A DNA stretch of 8,504 nucleotides from assembly GCA_019686145.1 (NCBI GenBank), contig JADGHK010000076.1, positions 1 to 8,504 of the forward strand, read 5' to 3'. The stretch comes from Bryobacteraceae bacterium. Its GTDB lineage: Bacteria; Acidobacteriota; Terriglobia; Bryobacterales; Bryobacteraceae. Each line of letters opens with the position of its first letter. The stretch's first letter is position 1. Below, piece by piece: positions 5,966 through 8,504 of this stretch. The translations under genes were made by a program, and so were the position numbers. Under the pieces are notes generated by a model. That model saw only the letters and a list, made by a program, of their open reading frames with translations. It made no database searches and was not told the origin of the DNA.

Positions 5966-7096
5966 CTAAAGCTGCCGAAGAGCGTTATCGAGCGCCTCGA
6001 CGAAGAAGTACTCTCCCCACATCACGGACTCCCCAACGCCGAGATTCTTGTGGATGTGGTAAACGCCGCCCTTGAGCACGCCTTCCCATTCCGGATCATC
6101 CTTGGCCAGATGCTTCTCGCAAAGCGATCGCAGGATATGGATCGCGGTGCTCCAGTAGAAATGTCCTTTGACGGGGTCGGGAAGCAGCCGGCACAGACGC
6201 AGCATGCCGCTTGCGGCGATCGCAGCCGCGGATGTATCAAGCAGCTTCCGGCTCTCAGGCGGCGCCTGGTAATCCCATGGTGGAACACCGTCCTTGCCAG
6301 TGTGAGTGATGTAGTAATCCGTGCATTTCTCCGCGGTCTCCAGGAAGCGCGGGTCGCCGCTGTATTCATAGCACGTTGTGAAGCCGTAGAGAGACCACGC
6401 GAGGCCTCGTGACCAGCAGGAATCGCCGCGGTAGCCCTGATGAGTACTCTGCCTCAGGAACTCGCCGGTCTCCAGGTCAAAGATTCCCTCATGGGCCGTC
6501 GACCCGTCGCCGCGAACCAGCGTGCGACGTGTAGTCAAACAATGGCGGAGGGCGATGTCCCGAAGCTTCTTGTCTCCCGTCTCCCGCGCGGCATAAAAGA
6601 TGATGCCGACGTTCATCATGATGTCGATGAACAAAGAGTTTTCGGCAACGAACGAACGCAGGTAACCGCCTTTCTCGTTAAAGCGCATCGCAAGAGTGCG
6701 GCCTGCCTGAATCAGCACTTCATGCAGAGCCGGATCCTTGGTCAGGCGGTACCACCGATAGTACGTCGAAAGGAAGATGAAGCCGAGATCGTGTACGTCG
6801 CGATCATGCTGGCGAGGTTCGAGCGGCTTGGTGTATCGCACGGCCTGCTCGAACCAGAAGTCCGCATTCGGAGCTCCGGCGTTCAAAGCGCGGCGATAAA
6901 AGATCCACATCATGCCGGGCAGGAACCCGTCGCACCAGTGCGTCCAGGCAGGGCCTTCATGCTTCCACCGGCCGTTCATTGTGTACATCGGATAGAAATC
7001 CGGATGGCGCTCGATGAGGCTCCGGACCTGCTTCTCGGCGAAGTCAAGCGCGCTTTCAAAGAGCTTTCGGTCGGTCTCTAAATCAAACTGAATCAC
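5966..7096 (-). CDS. GH88 unsaturated glucuronyl hydrolase
   Basis: This 376-residue protein has the near full length and the motifs of glycoside hydrolase family 88, which removes the 4,5-unsaturated uronic acid left at the non-reducing end of oligosaccharides by polysaccharide lyases, through hydration of the double bond. D103 in VHDLGF and D158 in FIDIMMN match the two catalytic aspartates known from Bacillus UGL (D88, D149). The STHQGYRGDSCWSRGLAW block (217-234) matches the substrate-binding HQGY..DS.W.RG.AW signature. DTSAAAIAASG (287-297) and GESVMWGEYFFVEAL (355-369) are further family blocks. There is no signal peptide, so it should act in the cytoplasm, unlike its exported operon partner. 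The start is GTG 7096, overlapping the upstream stop as GTGA (7093-7096). AGGAG lies 5-6 nt before it, inside the end of the upstream gene, so translation is probably coupled. No polysaccharide lyase is in the window, so the substrate (glycosaminoglycan-like, gellan or xanthan type) is open. Confidence 0.93.
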   Translation of the reverse strand: MIQFDLETDRKLFESALDFAEKQVRSLIERHPDFYPMYTMNGRWKHEGPAWTHWCDGFLPGMMWIFYRRALNAGAPNADFWFEQAVRYTKPLEPRQHDRDVHDLGFIFLSTYYRWYRLTKDPALHEVLIQAGRTLAMRFNEKGGYLRSFVAENSLFIDIMMNVGIIFYAARETGDKKLRDIALRHCLTTRRTLVRGDGSTAHEGIFDLETGEFLRQSTHQGYRGDSCWSRGLAWSLYGFTTCYEYSGDPRFLETAEKCTDYYITHTGKDGVPPWDYQAPPESRKLLDTSAAAIAASGMLRLCRLLPDPVKGHFYWSTAIHILRSLCEKHLAKDDPEWEGVLKGGVYHIHKNLGVGESVMWGEYFFVEALDNALRQL

Positions 7097-8355
7097 TGTT
7101 TCTCCTGATTACGGGACAAGGACTGAGTGCGCCATTCCATGAAAAAGTCTGGCGCGAGCCGCCGAGCGGCTCCGGGTACAACAAATAGGTTTCTGGTGAC
7201 AGGCGGAAGCTCGATCCTGCGTGGCAAGCCCAGAGGCAGGCTTCCGCTCAAACTCGCAATCGCGCGAAAGGGGCGCGCCTCTTCCAACACAGCCCGCAGC
7301 CTTCCGCGCTTTCCGGGAAACTCGATCATGAGCGGCTCAAAAGCGACCAGGTAGTAGGTCGACGTGGAACTGCGCCGGCTCAGATAGCTGATTCGACCGG
7401 TCAGCGTGGCGTTCTTCGGCAGCACCACTTCCTTGCGGACCTTGACGTCCCGGACCAGAACCGCTGCGAAGGGGTCGCCGACAGCCGCTGAAGCAAGATC
7501 GATCGGATTCTTTAGTCGAGCCTGGATCAAAAGCCCCTCCGCGACATCGAAGTCTTCGACCGCCTGGACGGGAACGGCTTCGTCAGGGGGAGGGTCGTCG
7601 AAGACCAGCGTCGACTCACCCGTGTATTGGCGGCAGTTATTGAAGCGAATCTGGTTCCGGTGCTCGCCGCCGCGCAGATCGACCAGTATCAGCTCGGACT
7701 CCTTCGGAAGGAGGAAGTCTTCACTACCGATCGGAGTGCGCTCGTACTGCAAGATATTGCTTGCCGACCGGATCGGCACATGGGGAGGAATGACGGTGGA
7801 GTGTACTTCCAGACGAATCAGGTCGAGTGTCTGGGCGTCCACCCAAAACGAGCCCCGATACCCTGCCACACCGGATATGTCCCCCACCCGGAGCTGGTAG
7901 CCGCTCAAGTTGATGGGAACTTCATAGTTGAATCGAATGGTTGCGCGGTTGTCCAGCGACTCTGCGCCGGCGTACTCGTAGGTGGCGGTATTCGACAGGA
8001 AGACGGCGCGCGCGTGGAGGGCGAAATCGCCATTGCCAATCGTCCCGCTGCCGACGAGCTCCCTGAGGTCGCGCTCTTCAAACGATCTCTCTCCCGGCCA
8101 GGAGAAGAGCTCTTTACCACCCACCAGTGCGACTTCGAGACGCAGGGTATCGACAAGATGGAACCGGCGAGAAGCGCCCGCCCTTTGCGATCGCAGTATC
8201 GTTTGCGTGCACGTATAGTTGGGCAGCTTCTCGAGATTGTCCTTCATTCTGGCTTTGATTCTGGAAAGCACCAGCAGCTCGGGCGAAATGTCGTTTTCGC
8301 GGGCAGGCTGAGCTAACGCTGCCTGAACCGCGAACAGCAGACATAGCCACCGCAT
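7093..8355 (-). CDS. Secreted 'LPNYTC' protein of unknown function
   Basis: From ATG 8355 the product is 420 residues with a short signal peptide (MRWLCLLFAVQAALA, cleavage before QPAR). The mature N-terminus has a helical LLVLSRIKARMKDNLEKLPNYTC (28-49 region) whose LPNYTC motif I recall from a family abundant in Acidobacteria. The middle (about 65-245) is strand-rich, with GYRGSFWVDAQTLDLIRLEV (165-184) like LolA-type carrier folds. C49 and C241 could pair. The C-terminal part (about 280-400) has a second beta domain, including VGDPFAAVLVRDV and VVLPKNATLTGRISYL, which recalls the 'P-x-x-A-x-L-x-G' strands of TrbI/VirB10-like barrels; this is only a resemblance. An upstream in-frame ATG at 8421 would add 22 residues and bury the signal peptide, so it is rejected. 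ATG 8355 has TACAAT 6 nt upstream and no SD. The gene overlaps the GH88 gene by 4 nt. A role in polysaccharide binding or envelope handling is inferred only from that context. Confidence 0.8.
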   Translation of the reverse strand: MRWLCLLFAVQAALAQPARENDISPELLVLSRIKARMKDNLEKLPNYTCTQTILRSQRAGASRRFHLVDTLRLEVALVGGKELFSWPGERSFEERDLRELVGSGTIGNGDFALHARAVFLSNTATYEYAGAESLDNRATIRFNYEVPINLSGYQLRVGDISGVAGYRGSFWVDAQTLDLIRLEVHSTVIPPHVPIRSASNILQYERTPIGSEDFLLPKESELILVDLRGGEHRNQIRFNNCRQYTGESTLVFDDPPPDEAVPVQAVEDFDVAEGLLIQARLKNPIDLASAAVGDPFAAVLVRDVKVRKEVVLPKNATLTGRISYLSRRSSTSTYYLVAFEPLMIEFPGKRGRLRAVLEEARPFRAIASLSGSLPLGLPRRIELPPVTRNLFVVPGAARRLAPDFFMEWRTQSLSRNQEKQ

Positions 8356-8427
8356 TGCGCTATTGTAACTTGCGGTCTGGCGGGCCGGTCCGGGACGGTA
8401 AAGCGTGCGAAATGGTACCATACCGGC
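8356..8427. promoter_or_regulatory. Divergent promoter region with two candidate leaderless promoters
   Basis: On the minus strand, TACAAT (8367 to 8362, 5 of 6 to TATAAT) ends 6 nt before ATG 8355. On the plus strand, TACCAT (8416-8421) ends 6 nt before ATG 8428. Neither start has an SD. The plus -10 lies within the perfect palindrome ATGGTACCAT (8412-8421), a possible operator. The -35 regions are GC-rich and poor: GGGACG at 8392-8397 on plus; CGGACC at 8387-8392, 19 bp from the hexamer, on minus. The two promoters would sit back to back in 72 bp. Confidence 0.5.
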
Positions 8428-8504
8428 ATGCCAGCTAAGGTAACAGTGATCAACAATGGTCCGATTCGGATTGAAGGGGAATTCGAGATCTGTGACGCGG
8501 AAGG
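8428..8504 (+). CDS. N-terminus of a probable CDGSH iron-sulfur protein (partial)
   Basis: ATG 8428 opens a frame that is still open at the window end, giving 25 full codons (MPAKVTVINNGPIRIEG, then EFEICDAE). The short strand followed by NGP(I/L)R(I/V)EG(E/D)FE(I/L).DA(E/D)G is the usual beginning of bacterial CDGSH-type [2Fe-2S] proteins of roughly 70-80 residues. Their cluster-binding C-x-C...CDGSH block would lie just outside the window, so the call rests only on the N-terminal pattern recalled from the family. The protein would be cytoplasmic and redox- or Fe-S-related. There is no SD; TACCAT lies 6 nt upstream, matching the leaderless pattern of the divergent gene. Confidence 0.6.
   Translation, partial: MPAKVTVINNGPIRIEGEFEICDAE

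Noticed and set aside
5927..7081. Long plus-strand frames (5927-6412 and 6440-7081) opposite the GH88 gene
   Set aside because: GH88 motifs run the full length of the minus strand, and the plus frames show no family signature or SD.
7627..8316. A 229-residue plus-strand frame opposite the LPNYTC protein
   Set aside because: The opposite strand has a signal peptide, family motifs and a start signal; this frame has none of these.
8356..8421. An upstream ATG (8421) extending the LPNYTC protein by 22 residues
   Set aside because: It would bury a clean signal peptide, it overlaps the -10 of the divergent gene, and it has no SD.

Overview
The window looks like a chromosomal segment of a high-GC, Gram-negative-type soil bacterium, most plausibly an acidobacterium of the Bryobacter/Solibacter kind. 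This is inferred from the protein types: a secreted 'LPNYTC' protein, a large membrane spermidine-synthase-like protein, many signal-peptide proteins of unknown role, and a GH88 sugar hydrolase. No rRNA or other phylogenetic marker is present, so the placement is tentative. I see no tRNA, CRISPR array, transposase or phage gene.

Layout, left to right. (1) The last 34 codons of a membrane protein (+) end at 105, followed by a strong intrinsic terminator (128-156). (2) A secreted trypsin-like serine protease lies on the minus strand (192-1298). (3) A 179-bp divergent intergenic region carries two perfect tandem 21-bp repeats, each with a 13-bp dyad; it separates the protease from (4) a plus-strand two-gene unit: a UlaG-like metallo-beta-lactamase-fold hydrolase (1478-2260) and a polytopic membrane protein with an inserted spermidine-synthase-like Rossmann domain (2291-4768). 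(5) A second plus-strand unit encodes a small secreted eight-cysteine protein (4958-5218) and a secreted LolA/DUF4412-like protein (5232-5873). (6) A minus-strand operon encodes a secreted LPNYTC-type protein (7093-8355) and, overlapping it by 4 nt (GTGA), a GH88 unsaturated glucuronyl hydrolase (5966-7096). (7) Divergent from that operon, the first 25 codons of a probable CDGSH iron-sulfur protein (+) begin at 8428 and run off the end.

The most interesting pattern is in the starts. Genes that appear to open a transcription unit (1478, 8355, 8428, less clearly 4958) lack a Shine-Dalgarno (SD) sequence and have a TATAAT-like hexamer ending exactly 6 nt before the ATG, the spacing expected of leaderless mRNAs. 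Genes inside units (5232, 7096) have clear SD sequences. The protease is the exception: apparently first in its unit, but with an SD. The 8356-8427 gap would then be two face-to-face leaderless promoters in 72 bp.

The other points worth a second look are the tandem operator-like repeats at 1384-1425, the internal duplication and lost catalytic motif of the membrane spermidine-synthase-like protein, the cysteine-rich secreted peptide with conflicting start signals, and the translational coupling of a secreted protein of unknown function to a GH88 enzyme.
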